Assembly: GCF_030348765.1 (NCBI RefSeq)
Contig: NZ_JAUCEU010000007.1
Location: 800,501 to 864,500 of the forward strand
Direction: 5' to 3'
DNA length: 64,000 nucleotides
From: Neobacillus sp. CF12
GTDB taxonomy: Bacteria; Bacillota; Bacilli; Bacillales; Cytobacillaceae
Position numbers and translations under genes: made by a program. Positions 10,219 through 19,704 of this stretch are shown here, piece by piece; position 1 is the first letter of the stretch; every line of letters begins with the position of its first letter. Below the pieces are notes generated by a model. That model was not told the origin of the DNA. It made no database searches and saw nothing but the letters and a program-made list of their open reading frames with translations.

Positions 10219-10255
10219 TAAAAAACAACACCCCCACCTCAGATAGTGGGGGTGC
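10219..10255 (-). terminator. Rho-independent terminator of the PLD-helicase gene
   Basis: Stem ACCCCCAC/GTGGGGGT followed on the minus strand by GTTGTTTTTT. It overlaps the natural stop codon at 10240-10242 of the broken helicase gene, which supports reading that gene through its lesions to this end. Confidence 0.85.
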
Positions 10256-12665
10256 CATTTGCCTTCCGTTCAAAGTGATAATGAAGCCGGTATTCACATA
10301 TTTCCTTAGTCCAGTAATAAAGAAGTTCTTCAGCTTCTTGATTGACATCAAAGTTTAATTTGAACATATCATCATCATATGAATCAGGCCGTTAGAGCTT
10401 CCACTCCATTTCGACATAGGCATTGAAGCAATCAGTTTACTGACACCCTTTTCCTCATAGTCCCATAGATTTTTAGCACCTTTATCGGAAAAATCAATCC
10501 TCTTTCTATACTCTTTTTCCATCAAGTATTGGTGAAAAAATGGCGCTGTTTCTTTTGATGATATGGGGTTAGACCAATTTGATTTCCCTCGTTCCAGCAT
10601 AGCGAGCAGTACAATCATCTTATAGCTTTTGGTCATGCATGTTTTTTCTACTTCTACTAACCAGTTTTCATAACGGTTATAAACTCTAGCTTCATGATGC
10701 GTGAATTCCTCTGCCCAATTTAAGAAACCAAAATAGGATTGAAATTCCTGTTTGTATTGTGGTGAATCTGAAGCTCCCTTTAAGTGGATTTCCAGATAGG
10801 TCGGTCTCCTGCCCAACTCTCGCTTAAGATCCAGATAATCATTCAATACCTTTTCTTTCCTAGGCTGTCACTTTCGCATCATTTCTTTGAGAAGGTTGAT
10901 GACGTTGATATCCAAATCGAAATCACAAAATTGTGGTAAGGCCGGATGAATATTCCGTGTCTTCCCCTTTCTAGGAATCGTGTCAAATATACTGAGTTTA
11001 ATATCTGCATTGTGGTAGTTTCCGATTAAGTCTACAATGACACACGATTCCTTTTCAGGATGTAAACGCAGCCCCCTGCCAATCTGCTGGGTAAAGACGG
11101 TTAACGATTCCGTTGGCCGAACAAACAGTAAGGTATCAACCGCAGGGATATCGACACCCTCATTAAACAAATCTACCGTAAAAATAGCATCGATTTCACC
11201 ATTATGGAGTTTGGAAATTGCCTTACTTCTGCTTATATCACCTGTTGTGAATGCAGACTTACAGTTTTATAGCCATGATGATTAAAGTAGTTAGATAAGA
11301 AATTGGCTTGTCGGATTGAAGAGCAAAATGCTAGTGTTCGCGTTTGCTTTTTATCTTCCCAAGCACGAAGAATTTTAAGTGCCAAGTCCTCTCTTAATTG
11401 AGCTTGCAATAACTCCTCTTCATCATAGCGATTGCCTAACCAGGTGATTTGGCTATAATCCGTATCATCGTAAACCCCAAAGTATTTAAAAGGGGCGAGC
11501 CACATCCGTTCAATGGCATCCAAGAAATCAAGTCTAAATGCCACGTTCCCATCACAAATAGCATAAACATCTTTGTTGTCGTTCCGGTCTGGAGTAGCCG
11601 TGATACCCAATAAAAACTTCGGTTTAAAGTAATCTAATGCCCTTTTATAGGAATCTGCAGCAGCATGATGAAACTCATCAATGATAATGAGATCAAATTC
11701 ATCACGTTGAAATTGCTCTAAATGAGTTTTCATACTTAACGTATAAATAGAAGCAAAGATGCATCCGCATTTCTTTCTTTCGTTTTCCCGTTATAAATGC
11801 CATATTGTTTATCTGGCATGATTTTTTTAAATGACTCTCTTGCTTGATAGAGAATCTCTTCCCGATGGGCAATAAAGAGTATCTTTTTGAAATTCATTGA
11901 GAAAAACCCAGCCAAATAGGTTTTTCCTAAACCTGTAGCCATTACAACGAGTGCCTTGTTATACTCTTCCTCTAAGGTTTTATTTAACTCCTCCAGCGCT
12001 TCAATTTGAGCAAATCTTGGTTGAATATCTCCATATTCTGCAGGAGGTTCAAAAATAACTCCTGGCTGTTCAGGAGTTTCTTTATTCGAAGGCAACATAA
12101 GCTCTAATTCTTCAAGCTCACTCCATTTTTTTGACAGCTTGGGATATTTCCGTCCAAACTCTTCAAAACTGGCTTTGTAACCCTCTAAGGTTGTTTTATT
12201 TAATGGAACAGTCTGCTCAGCATAAAAAATCTTCAGAAATTCATTTTGTGCTTCTTCAAACACTTCCTTTTCATAACAAACTAAAAGATTCCATTCCACA
12301 CCCTGATTCAGCGCTGACCTCGAAAGATTTGAAGAACCTACGAATAAATAATCCTTGCCATCGGCTTGAAATATATAGGCCATGGGATGAAACGATACAC
12401 CATTACTTTTCCAAATTCGTACTTCAATCCGTTCATCAATGCCCAGAAGTATTTCAAGTGCCTCAGGCTGTGTTATATGTAAATAGTCCCCTGTACAAAT
12501 TTTAATCTCTGCTCCATTTGCAGCAGCCTTTTTTAAAGCATCTTTTAAAAATTTAACTCCGGATTTCATGACAAAAGAAGTTAATATACAGATGGTCGAA
12601 GCTGTCTCTAGCTTTTCAATGATATGACTACCATATTCTCGAATAATCAGCTGTACATTACTCAT
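10240..12665 (-). pseudogene. PLD-nuclease/SF2 helicase fusion, broken by four lesions
   Basis: Reading through lesions gives about 800 residues. The N-terminus is a phospholipase D-like domain (single HxK-like SFHPMAYIF, FVGSSNLSRSAL). A DEAD/DEAH helicase follows: ATGLGKTYLAG, DEFHHAAA, ITATPDR, then QQIGRGLRLH as motif VI. Lesions: frameshift near 11750, frameshift near 11240, in-frame TGA at 10868-10870, frameshift near 10390. The true end is TGA 10240-10242 inside the terminator. ATG 12665 overlaps the stop of the MazG-like gene (ATGAGTAA), so the two were coupled. PLD-helicase fusions are common in defence loci; the ancestor was probably antiphage, an inference. Sequencing error could mimic some but hardly all lesions. 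Confidence 0.8.
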
Positions 12666-12984
12666 CTTCAACTTCGATTAGGAAAATATTTTCCTCAAAT
12701 CTCCCGCGTTTTTCTGCCTTCTTTCGTCGAACCTCCTCAACCTCTTCAAAGGAGGCTCCATGGCATTTGGCTAATGCATGAATAATTTCAAGCAGATCAG
12801 CTAACTCCTCAATGGCATTCTCATCGTTATCGGCATTAAGGTACTCCTGTAGTTCTTCAAAACTCTTATTTTTTAGTTCTTTTATGTATTCTTCATCGTT
12901 TAGGGTTCTAACAAAAAACTGTTTTCCTGTGCTTTCGATTACTTGTGTTATTCAGTCACGGACCAATTTATTATAGATAGGCAT
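12658..12984 (-). pseudogene. MazG-like nucleotide pyrophosphohydrolase with early stop
   Basis: From ATG 12984 (behind GGAGGTG) the protein begins MPIYNKLVRD and then meets an in-frame TGA where the family usually has an arginine (RDRI..VIE), consistent with CGA to TGA. The frame then stays open for about 97 codons and contains the MazG helix motif EELADLLEIIHAL. Family members of about 100 residues hydrolyse (d)NTPs. It ends overlapping the PLD-helicase start, a pairing that suggests joint function in the ancestor. Only one lesion is visible, so readthrough, a restart or a sequencing error remain possible. Confidence 0.75.
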
Positions 12985-13405
12985 AATTTGCACCTCCACA
13001 AAAGTAGCTGTATTTCTTCTATTTTTTTTTATATTGATTATACACTATTCCAATTAATAGATTAGTGTTTCTGGATTACTACTTCTTAATTCTTGCAATT
13101 TTCTTAAAATATTTAAAATCATTCTAAGACTATTGGTGTTAATCTATTCATTTATCTTTTCTTTTATCTTATGGCCACACCACAGTATTTCCTATATATC
13201 AAATTAGACATAATACATAAGACTTAAAGCATACACACTAAAGTCCTAGCAAATAGTGATATAATTAATTGTCGTAACATAAAATATATTGTAAATGGTA
13301 TAGAATTTTTTATTGGGGATGAATTTCCTTGGACTTTGTTACCTTAAATGGAAAATGAAAACCATGGCAAAGTGAAGTTCTTCGTGTTCAAAGAATACAA
13401 GAAAT
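12985..13405. other. Intergenic stretch upstream of the MazG-like gene
   Basis: AT-rich. It should hold the promoter of the MazG-like/PLD-helicase unit, but no clear -35/-10 pair stands out. Short plus-strand stretches with protein-like composition occur near 13260-13345, too short to name. Confidence 0.4.
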
Positions 13406-13583
13406 TTACGAGAAGCTATTTCTTGTGTTATGGTCTGCGGTACTATGTAACTCCGTCGGTTTCACAACAATATTACCGTAGTGGTCTAATTCATTTCTCA
13501 TCTTACCATGAAACTCCCTTCTATCTTAAACACATCAGCCTCAACGAATTTTTCAATTAAATGTCTAAAGAAACCATTAGACA
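13406..13583 (-). pseudogene. Decayed small ORF following the LlaJI-type endonuclease gene
   Basis: Starting at ATG 13583, 10 nt after the restriction subunit stop, the frame reads MSNGFFRHLIEK and stops at KIEGSFMVR. Adding back one base in the TTTCATGG stretch joins it to MRNELDHYGNIVVKPTELHS, giving a 59-residue protein. I do not recognise it. Position suggests a small accessory gene of the restriction operon. A hairpin (AATGTCTAA/TTAGACATT) covers its start codon and could equally be the operon terminator. Confidence 0.4.
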
Positions 13584-13585
13584 TT
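13559..13585. terminator. Hairpin after the restriction subunit gene
   Basis: Perfect 9-bp arms AATGTCTAA and TTAGACATT with an 8-nt loop, about 10 nt beyond the LlaJI-type endonuclease stop. No strong T-run follows on the minus strand, so terminator function is uncertain. Confidence 0.4.
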
Positions 13586-13592
13586 ATGATTT

Positions 13593-14936
13593 TTACACTA
13601 AGGCTTTATCCTTTAAAAGTTTGTTAATAAACCAATTTAAGTTAAGTCTTCTATTTCGAATATACATATCGAATACCTTTTGTGCCGGGAGTTTTAATAA
13701 CTGAACATCCTCTAAATTCAAGCCTTGTAAAAATCCAATGGTAACCTTACCAATTTGCTCAATTTCATTTTTTTCAGTCGGGAATAATAATAAATTTCGG
13801 ATCTCATGAATTTGATTTTGTTGTATATAATCGGTAAAAGCTAATTGGTATAGGTACTGTTTTGTAACATCTCCTACGCCGGGATTGTTACTTAACTTCG
13901 TATCTGTTAAGGTAAGGGAATAGTATTTTGCATCGGAAATAATGAAATAATTTCTTTCCGATTGATACATCGAGATAATATCCGGGATTAATGTGTCCGC
14001 ATGATGTGTTTTTCCGGTAGTGGTAATCCAATTCGGCTTATCAACATAATCTTTCAGCTCAGGATATTTGTTATCTAGGATATAGGAACACACTTTTTCC
14101 CAAACAATCTCAAACTTCCTTGTTCCATAAAAGCTGATTAACAAACTTTCATGTTCCATCTGTTCTCTAGAAATAAATGAGTACAACGCCTTGAGAACCA
14201 TCTGCTTCCGTTTCACAAACTGAACATTCAGTTCGTTTTGTATTCTTGATAATATATCTTGCGGTGTTCCGAATGCATCGTCATTTACTTCGAAATGAAC
14301 AGGTTCAAAACCAAAATATTCCTGTAAACCTGTTCGTTTTAATATCTCAGTGCATTCATTTAAGACAAACTGATGTAATAATCGAAAATAATTTTCTTCA
14401 TCTTGAAGAGTGGCGCTAGTATAATATTCTAAATAAACTGGGGTTACACCATCGATAACAGGTTGGAATTCATCGATTGTTTTTTGCCAATTTATTTCAT
14501 TTTCTCCCATTAGTAGGTGGATCGATTTTTCATTGGAATATAATCCGTTTTCAATATACTCCGAAATCAAATAAATAATTAATGATAACATATTATAGTT
14601 AGCGTTATTTTCCACATTTCCAAGGCTTTCAATATCGTCTTGATCTAAATTTTCCCGTTTACTATATTCTCTAAAAAGGGTTAACAATTGTTTGATAACC
14701 GTTTTTTCATCAGATATTTGAATGAATTTTGGTAGGCAAAAAACCACTAGACCTTTGATGATAAGTACACCAACAAATTGAATGCTAAATCGTTTATCCT
14801 CTCGTGTCATTAGAATTTTTCTATCCTGTAATTCTTTGAGGACATTTTCAAAGTGAGAGACTTCCAAATCGCTTAGTTTTTCCTTCAGTTCAGGAATTGT
14901 GTATGTTTGAAGCTCTTTTAAAAAAATCGGTCTCAA
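13593..14936 (-). CDS. LlaJI/BsuMI-type restriction endonuclease subunit (R2)
   Basis: A 447-residue McrC/LlaJI-like protein, the cleavage subunit of a multi-gene type II/IV hybrid restriction enzyme. A PD-(D/E)XK site is visible: a glutamate near residue 280 (FEIVWEKVCSYIL), P318-D319 and D335-A-K337 (SDAKYY). The start is TTG at 14936 behind AGGGTG, because the frame upstream is closed by two stops. It follows the ATPase gene by 14 nt. In LlaJI and BsuMI such a subunit works with a McrB-like GTPase and cuts sites left unmethylated by two C5 methyltransferases, which are also present here. The catalytic residues are intact, so activity is plausible. Recognition sequence unknown. Confidence 0.85.
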   Translation of the reverse strand: MRPIFLKELQTYTIPELKEKLSDLEVSHFENVLKELQDRKILMTREDKRFSIQFVGVLIIKGLVVFCLPKFIQISDEKTVIKQLLTLFREYSKRENLDQDDIESLGNVENNANYNMLSLIIYLISEYIENGLYSNEKSIHLLMGENEINWQKTIDEFQPVIDGVTPVYLEYYTSATLQDEENYFRLLHQFVLNECTEILKRTGLQEYFGFEPVHFEVNDDAFGTPQDILSRIQNELNVQFVKRKQMVLKALYSFISREQMEHESLLISFYGTRKFEIVWEKVCSYILDNKYPELKDYVDKPNWITTTGKTHHADTLIPDIISMYQSERNYFIISDAKYYSLTLTDTKLSNNPGVGDVTKQYLYQLAFTDYIQQNQIHEIRNLLLFPTEKNEIEQIGKVTIGFLQGLNLEDVQLLKLPAQKVFDMYIRNRRLNLNWFINKLLKDKALV

Positions 14937-14950
14937 TGTTCATCACCCTG

Positions 14951-16564
14951 TTACTCTATTGTCTCAGCTAATTGCAAAGGCATTTGATCATCTTCGTCCT
15001 GTTTCTCATAGCTGATATTTTTAACAGGAAAGTCAAATATATTGATGCCAGCGTCATAGGCTGCTAATAATTTAGAGAAAGTATTATATAAAGGCAAAAA
15101 GAACTTTCCTTTTCTATGTTTAAGAACATCTTCAAATAGATACATCAGTAACTTGCTTTTGAATATGTCATCAATATTTGGTGAAGCAAGCTCTTGATCA
15201 CCAAGAAAAAATGGACCAATCAGCTTGTCTTCGTTTATATTTAAATCGGAATCAGACAATCGGTCATTGATCTTATTTCTTAATGTATTCCACTCAATTT
15301 CACCAAAAGGTTTCAGATTCATAATCTTTCCAGAAATTTTCTCACTACCAGCGTTGATATCGATATACTCAAAATTCCATCTTCTCTTAAAGGCAGCATC
15401 CATTGGTTGTACTCCCTGATCGGCGCTATTCATGGTAGCCCATATATACAAGTTATCAGGTAATCTTACTTCAAGAGCATCCTCTTCTGCCAACTCACAT
15501 TCATTAACAAGATATTTCCTCATATCCTCTGATATATGAATCGAGTACTCGCTCGTTCCGTGAAGATTACGATCTAGTAATTGAAAAATATCCCCAAATA
15601 CAGCAGCAACATTGGCTCTATTGATTTCTTCAATGATTAATAAATAATTTTTATCTTCATTTAATTGTTTGCTTTTAAAAGCTTTAACCCATAACCTTAA
15701 AAAAGGACCCGGTACAAACTCGTAGGAAATATATTCAATCATATTTCCATTCTCAGTTCTCCGCTTCGGGATCGGTTTATATGTGCCTACAAACTGTGCA
15801 TAGGAATAATTAGGATGAAAGGTTACACGTTCAAATTGATTTACCGTAAAATATTTATCTTTATCTTCGTTAATTTTAAAACTTTTCCCGGTTCCGGGTG
15901 CCCCAAAAAGGATCCGGTTATGCGGACGGTCAAGCGGTCCGTATGTATGGGTTGTATCCTCAGCTCTAGTCTCATCGTCTTCATGAAATCTGTGAAGAAT
16001 GTCTCTATTTTTCAAGTATAGGTAAATATTTTGAGGCTTGAATGTAACTGAGTTATAGGCTGAGCTTTGGTCTGAATATAATCCAAATAAACGAGCTGGT
16101 TGAATGTCTTTCTTCGTATTAACTCGATAGGCACGATTAGAGCCACTCGTTAAAATTTCCTCTGGCCAAGCCACAATAATGGAATGATTGATATCTTCTT
16201 CACTCTCTAACACATATATACCAAATATCAATTTATTAGGGCAAATGATTTCTTTTAAATCTTGACCCTGAATACGCTTTTCATAGGAACTACCAGAGTC
16301 TGGATTATTACTATTCGGGCGCGAGTCATTTACCACATTCAGTAAAGCCACATTATATTCTAGATTTTCGGTTGTGTGGGGATTGGTTAATCGGATGTGA
16401 ATAAATTTGGTGCTATCACCCAGTATTTCACATTGCCATCCATCCCGTACGAATAATTGTTTAATTAATTCAATTTTCGCTTTTCCTCTATTCCGTTGTG
16501 AAATAGCTGATGGTTTCCAAACTAAGGTACCATCGTAGTCGACTTCCCATCTTTCATTTGTCAT
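14951..16564 (-). CDS. McrB-like AAA+ GTPase/ATPase of the LlaJI-type system (R1)
   Basis: A 537-residue motor/specificity subunit. The C-terminal AAA+ domain has GAPGTGKS (about 221-228), IIEEINRANVAAVFGD (Walker B), ATMNSADQG (sensor 1) and AFKRRWNF (arginine finger region), all McrB family features. The N-terminal about 200 residues would bind DNA and show no named domain to me. The start was set at ATG 16564 behind GGGGGG rather than at the longer frame. It lies between a bidirectional terminator and the R2 gene, so R1-R2 form their own unit separate from the methyltransferases, an arrangement that could allow delayed restriction during establishment (inference). Confidence 0.85.
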   Translation of the reverse strand: MTNERWEVDYDGTLVWKPSAISQRNRGKAKIELIKQLFVRDGWQCEILGDSTKFIHIRLTNPHTTENLEYNVALLNVVNDSRPNSNNPDSGSSYEKRIQGQDLKEIICPNKLIFGIYVLESEEDINHSIIVAWPEEILTSGSNRAYRVNTKKDIQPARLFGLYSDQSSAYNSVTFKPQNIYLYLKNRDILHRFHEDDETRAEDTTHTYGPLDRPHNRILFGAPGTGKSFKINEDKDKYFTVNQFERVTFHPNYSYAQFVGTYKPIPKRRTENGNMIEYISYEFVPGPFLRLWVKAFKSKQLNEDKNYLLIIEEINRANVAAVFGDIFQLLDRNLHGTSEYSIHISEDMRKYLVNECELAEEDALEVRLPDNLYIWATMNSADQGVQPMDAAFKRRWNFEYIDINAGSEKISGKIMNLKPFGEIEWNTLRNKINDRLSDSDLNINEDKLIGPFFLGDQELASPNIDDIFKSKLLMYLFEDVLKHRKGKFFLPLYNTFSKLLAAYDAGINIFDFPVKNISYEKQDEDDQMPLQLAETIE

Positions 16565-16631
16565 GGTTGCCCCCCTTACATTCAATATTATTACATAAAT
16601 TCCCCTAAAAATGTCAATCATTATAGAAAAA

Positions 16632-16678
16632 TAAAAAACAAGTCGATTAGGTCTTCACCCTAATCGACTTTGTTTTTT
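16632..16678. terminator. Bidirectional terminator between the methylase and restriction units
   Basis: Arms AAGTCGATTAGG and CCTAATCGACTT (12 bp, perfect) with T-runs on both sides. It ends the methyltransferase transcript before the R1 gene. Confidence 0.85.
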
Positions 16679-16692
16679 TCCAGATTATATTT

Positions 16693-17757
16693 TTAAGCTT
16701 GATTTTGTAGAGGCTTATTCATTTTATTACTAAAGTAAGTTTCTTTAATTCTATTTGCAATAATTGAACTTAATAATGGAGGAACCGCATTCCCCAATTG
16801 TCTCCATTGATCTTTGAAATCACCTTCAAGTTGATAATCATCAGGAAAAGTTTGCAACCTCTTTATTTCTTCAATTCTTAAAAATCTATTTTTCCAATGA
16901 AATGGACCTTGGTTATTCGAAAAACTCGCTTGAATCGTCCAAGATGGTCGATTAGGAGATAATTTAAGTAAGAACGTCCAATATCTCGATTTCCATTTAA
17001 AAATGGGATCGGGATGTCCTCTTTTTTCTGTATAGAATAAATAATTATCTCCAGGTGGGATATCTTTTAGCAATTCATAATGTTTTGCTCCCGGCCTTTG
17101 GTTCATTTCTTCATCCAAAATATTATCAAAGTCAGCCATAACATCCCCGCATGTTACCCATGGTAATTTGTTTCCTTCTGGCTTTTCCGCATGCGTTTCT
17201 TCAGGAAATTCAAAATCTGGTAATCCCTCTTTTACCCCGACACAGATAAATCTTTTTCTTGTCTGAGGAACACCATAATTTGCAGAATTTACTACCCTGT
17301 AGAATATTTTATATCCCAATTGCTCTGATACTTCTTTTAGAAATTCCATTGCTTCCTGGTGGGTTTTAAACATAAACCCATCCACGTTTTCAAAAACAAA
17401 TACTTTTGGACCTAGTTCTTTTACAGCTCTGAAATACTCAGGCACGGCAAAACCAGAGTTTTCATCTTCAAATCCATTCTTTTTATGTGTTAGATAATGC
17501 CTTGTCTGACTATATGGAGGACAAGGTGGACCTCCTATGATGACGTCAATATTTTGTTCTCTAAGCTTAATCCAGTTAAAATCAATCTCCCTTACATCAG
17601 CACAAAGGATATTTTTGGAGATATTATTGGTTTCTAATGTTTTACAGGCAATATCCCAAAAGTCAGTCGCAAAAACAGTTTTGAATCCATTCTTTTTAAA
17701 TCCAATATCTAATCCTCCACCACCGGAGAAAAGACTAACGACTTTTAAAACACTCAT
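16693..17757 (-). CDS. DNA (cytosine-5)-methyltransferase 1 of the LlaJI-type system
   Basis: A 354-residue C5 methyltransferase: motif I LFSGGGGLDIGF, motif IV GGPPCPPYS with the catalytic cysteine, motif VI ENVDGF, motif VIII near QTRKRFICVG and motif X GNAVPPLLSS. PCPPYS is a slight variant of the commoner PCQPFS. ATG 17757 immediately follows the TAA of the upstream methyltransferase, with AGGTGG in that gene's end as ribosome site. Two distinct m5C enzymes are typical of LlaJI and BsuMI systems, where an asymmetric or complex site needs one enzyme per strand. Protects host DNA from R1-R2. Intact. Confidence 0.92.
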   Translation of the reverse strand: MSVLKVVSLFSGGGGLDIGFKKNGFKTVFATDFWDIACKTLETNNISKNILCADVREIDFNWIKLREQNIDVIIGGPPCPPYSQTRHYLTHKKNGFEDENSGFAVPEYFRAVKELGPKVFVFENVDGFMFKTHQEAMEFLKEVSEQLGYKIFYRVVNSANYGVPQTRKRFICVGVKEGLPDFEFPEETHAEKPEGNKLPWVTCGDVMADFDNILDEEMNQRPGAKHYELLKDIPPGDNYLFYTEKRGHPDPIFKWKSRYWTFLLKLSPNRPSWTIQASFSNNQGPFHWKNRFLRIEEIKRLQTFPDDYQLEGDFKDQWRQLGNAVPPLLSSIIANRIKETYFSNKMNKPLQNQA

Positions 17758-18984
17758 TTATAACCACCTACATAAATGCTCTATCACTTGTTTTCCTAAC
17801 AACGGCGGAACGGCATTCCCGATTTGTAATCTTTTCGACCTATGAGAACCAGTAAAAATATAGTCTTCAGGAAACGTTTGGATTGCTGCAGCTTCACGAA
17901 TTGTTAATCTTCGATTGTTCCAATGGAATGGTCCTTCCCAGTGTCCAGGTTTTGAAATAATCGTCCAAGAAGGTAAGTTAGGATGTAACTTCAGAAGAAA
18001 ACTCCAATACCTCTTCCCTGCCACAAACTGTGGATTAGGATGGCCAGATCTTTCGCTAAGGGCAATATAATTCTTCCCTGGCGGCACCGACTTTAAATTA
18101 TCATAGTATTTACCTTCTGCTTCTGTTGTAGGATCATAGTACATCTCATCGTCATATTTACCAATCCAATCAACTACTCTTTCATAAGGTAATAAATTGG
18201 GATTTAGTAACCTTGCCTTGTCCGAACCATGTGTCTTTCTCATTTCCTCGTTGATATCTTTTTTGGTAGCTAAAAAGAATACTCTCTTCCGCTTCTGTGG
18301 AATTCCGTAGTCTGCAGAGTTGACATTGAGTAAAATATAATTATAGCCTAACGCTTGTGTGGTTTCTTCAATGCTTTCAACAGCAGCCCGATTGGAAGGG
18401 TGTAAAATACTCTCCACGTTTTCTAATACAAAGCCGTCAGGCTTAATTTCCGATATCAATCTAAAATACTGTCCAATCATATTTCTAGGGTCGTCATTGG
18501 CTTTCCTTTTTTCATTGGTTACCCAATATCCAGCTTTAGAGAAAGGCTGACAAGGTGGACCGCCAACAAGAATTAGTTTTTCAGGATTATTCAATTTGAT
18601 CATTTGAGCGTAATCCGCGCCAGTGACTTCAGAGATATCTTTATGAGCATGCTCGGTATGTTCAAAATACTTATTGGCTTTGAGCGTGTTTACACTATCC
18701 TGATAGAAGTCCAAGCTAGAGAGAACCTTCACACCTGCTAGCTGTGTACCAATGTCCAGACCACCCGCACCAGAGAAAAAACTGATTGCTTGAATTTTAC
18801 TGTCCTTAATTCTATCCGTGTCATTATTGCATGTATAACCTTTATGTTCAAATGGAATTTGAATATTCCCGTTCTTATCTTTTTCAAACTCACATTCAAA
18901 CACATCTAATTGATCTTTAAAAATCAATTCCAACGATTGTTTTGATATACTGTAATCTTTTTCTGTTTGTATTACATTCGACAT
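17758..18984 (-). CDS. DNA (cytosine-5)-methyltransferase 2 of the LlaJI-type system
   Basis: A 408-residue C5 methyltransferase. After about 65 residues of unassigned N-terminus come motif I FFSGAGGLDIG, motif IV GGPPCQPFSKAG, motif VI ENVESIL, QKRKRVFF (motif VIII) and GNAVPPLLG (motif X). The N-terminal extension distinguishes it from its partner. It is the first methyltransferase of the unit and the small HTH gene lies 31 nt upstream in the same direction. Substrate site not deducible from sequence. Confidence 0.92.
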   Translation of the reverse strand: MSNVIQTEKDYSISKQSLELIFKDQLDVFECEFEKDKNGNIQIPFEHKGYTCNNDTDRIKDSKIQAISFFSGAGGLDIGTQLAGVKVLSSLDFYQDSVNTLKANKYFEHTEHAHKDISEVTGADYAQMIKLNNPEKLILVGGPPCQPFSKAGYWVTNEKRKANDDPRNMIGQYFRLISEIKPDGFVLENVESILHPSNRAAVESIEETTQALGYNYILLNVNSADYGIPQKRKRVFFLATKKDINEEMRKTHGSDKARLLNPNLLPYERVVDWIGKYDDEMYYDPTTEAEGKYYDNLKSVPPGKNYIALSERSGHPNPQFVAGKRYWSFLLKLHPNLPSWTIISKPGHWEGPFHWNNRRLTIREAAAIQTFPEDYIFTGSHRSKRLQIGNAVPPLLGKQVIEHLCRWL

Positions 18985-19015
18985 ATAAAATTACCTTTCT
19001 ATTGCTTATTTTTGA

Positions 19016-19195
19016 TCAATTAGGAATACTGCTTTTCTTTCTCATATCAATAGGTTTTTCAACATTCTTGGGAACAGCCCAAACCCATCCTAACCTAACC
19101 GCTCCAGTTATTCGTCCTTGTTCGCACAAAATCTGTACTCTTCGCTGTGATATTCCCCAATTTTTAGCAGCTTCTTTCGCAGTTATATATTCCAT
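19016..19195 (-). CDS. Small HTH DNA-binding protein upstream of the methyltransferases
   Basis: 59 codons from ATG 19195, behind AGAGGG. The peptide MEYITAKEAAKNWGIS followed by QRRVQILCEQGRI is a typical excisionase/MerR-type helix-turn-helix. The product (AVRLGWVWAVPK) matches a widespread family of about 60-residue HTH proteins. It sits directly before methyltransferase 2 in the same direction, so a controller role for the restriction-modification unit is plausible but inferred; such genes also occur as generic accessory regulators. Confidence 0.8.
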   Translation of the reverse strand: MEYITAKEAAKNWGISQRRVQILCEQGRITGAVRLGWVWAVPKNVEKPIDMRKKSSIPN

Positions 19196-19704
19196 GAATA
19201 ACCCTCTTAAATAGTGATAAGTATACTAAATTTATTATATTCGAAACTACGAACAATATCAAGATTCTACAATTTTCTTAGACTGTATACCTCTTTTTAT
19301 CTTTACTAGTTTATTAGAATAACAGAAACAGATGAAGAAGTAAAATTATGCGAAGTAAAGTTGATGATGTTATTTCGTGGCATTTTATATGTTGAAATAT
19401 TCAATGATGGAGTTAATTGTTGTGGTGTCGAAACGTTTTAGAATTAAAATCACCATCAAGTGGTATTGCTTCTTCCACGCTGTTTAGAATGCTATCCAGC
19501 CATGCGAAGTAGTTTCCTGACCCTAAAGAGCTGGATGTTATTCCAGTTCAATCGTGTAATTTTCTGAACAAAATCTCGATGTATTTTTCAACTTCCTTTA
19601 CTTTCTATGTCTTTTTTGAAATTCTCTATAAATCAGCAACTAAAAACACAATTATCCGTGAGGATCGGATAATTGTGTTTTTAGTTGATTTTCCCCTTTA
19701 TTTT
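19196..19704. other. Decayed stretch upstream of the HTH gene
   Basis: Presumably carries the promoter of the HTH-methyltransferase unit (TATACT near 19212 on the minus strand). Protein-like minus-strand remnants occur around 19430-19550 (GSGNYFAWLDSILNSVEEA), unrecognised and without start or stop context. A long perfect inverted repeat lies at 19637-19687. Confidence 0.5.
19637..19687. terminator. 22-bp perfect inverted repeat, likely bidirectional terminator
   Basis: Left arm CAACTAAAAACACAATTATC plus CG, 7-nt loop, exact complement on the right, A/T-rich at both outer ends. It lies just beyond the stop codon of the DUF2075 relic. Confidence 0.65.

Noticed and set aside
13348..13560. 70-codon plus-strand ORF
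   Set aside because: Antisense to the better-supported decayed ORF behind the R2 gene and without a ribosome site.
18942..19214. 90-codon plus-strand ORF across the HTH gene
   Set aside because: Antisense shadow of the 59-residue HTH gene and the methyltransferase start.
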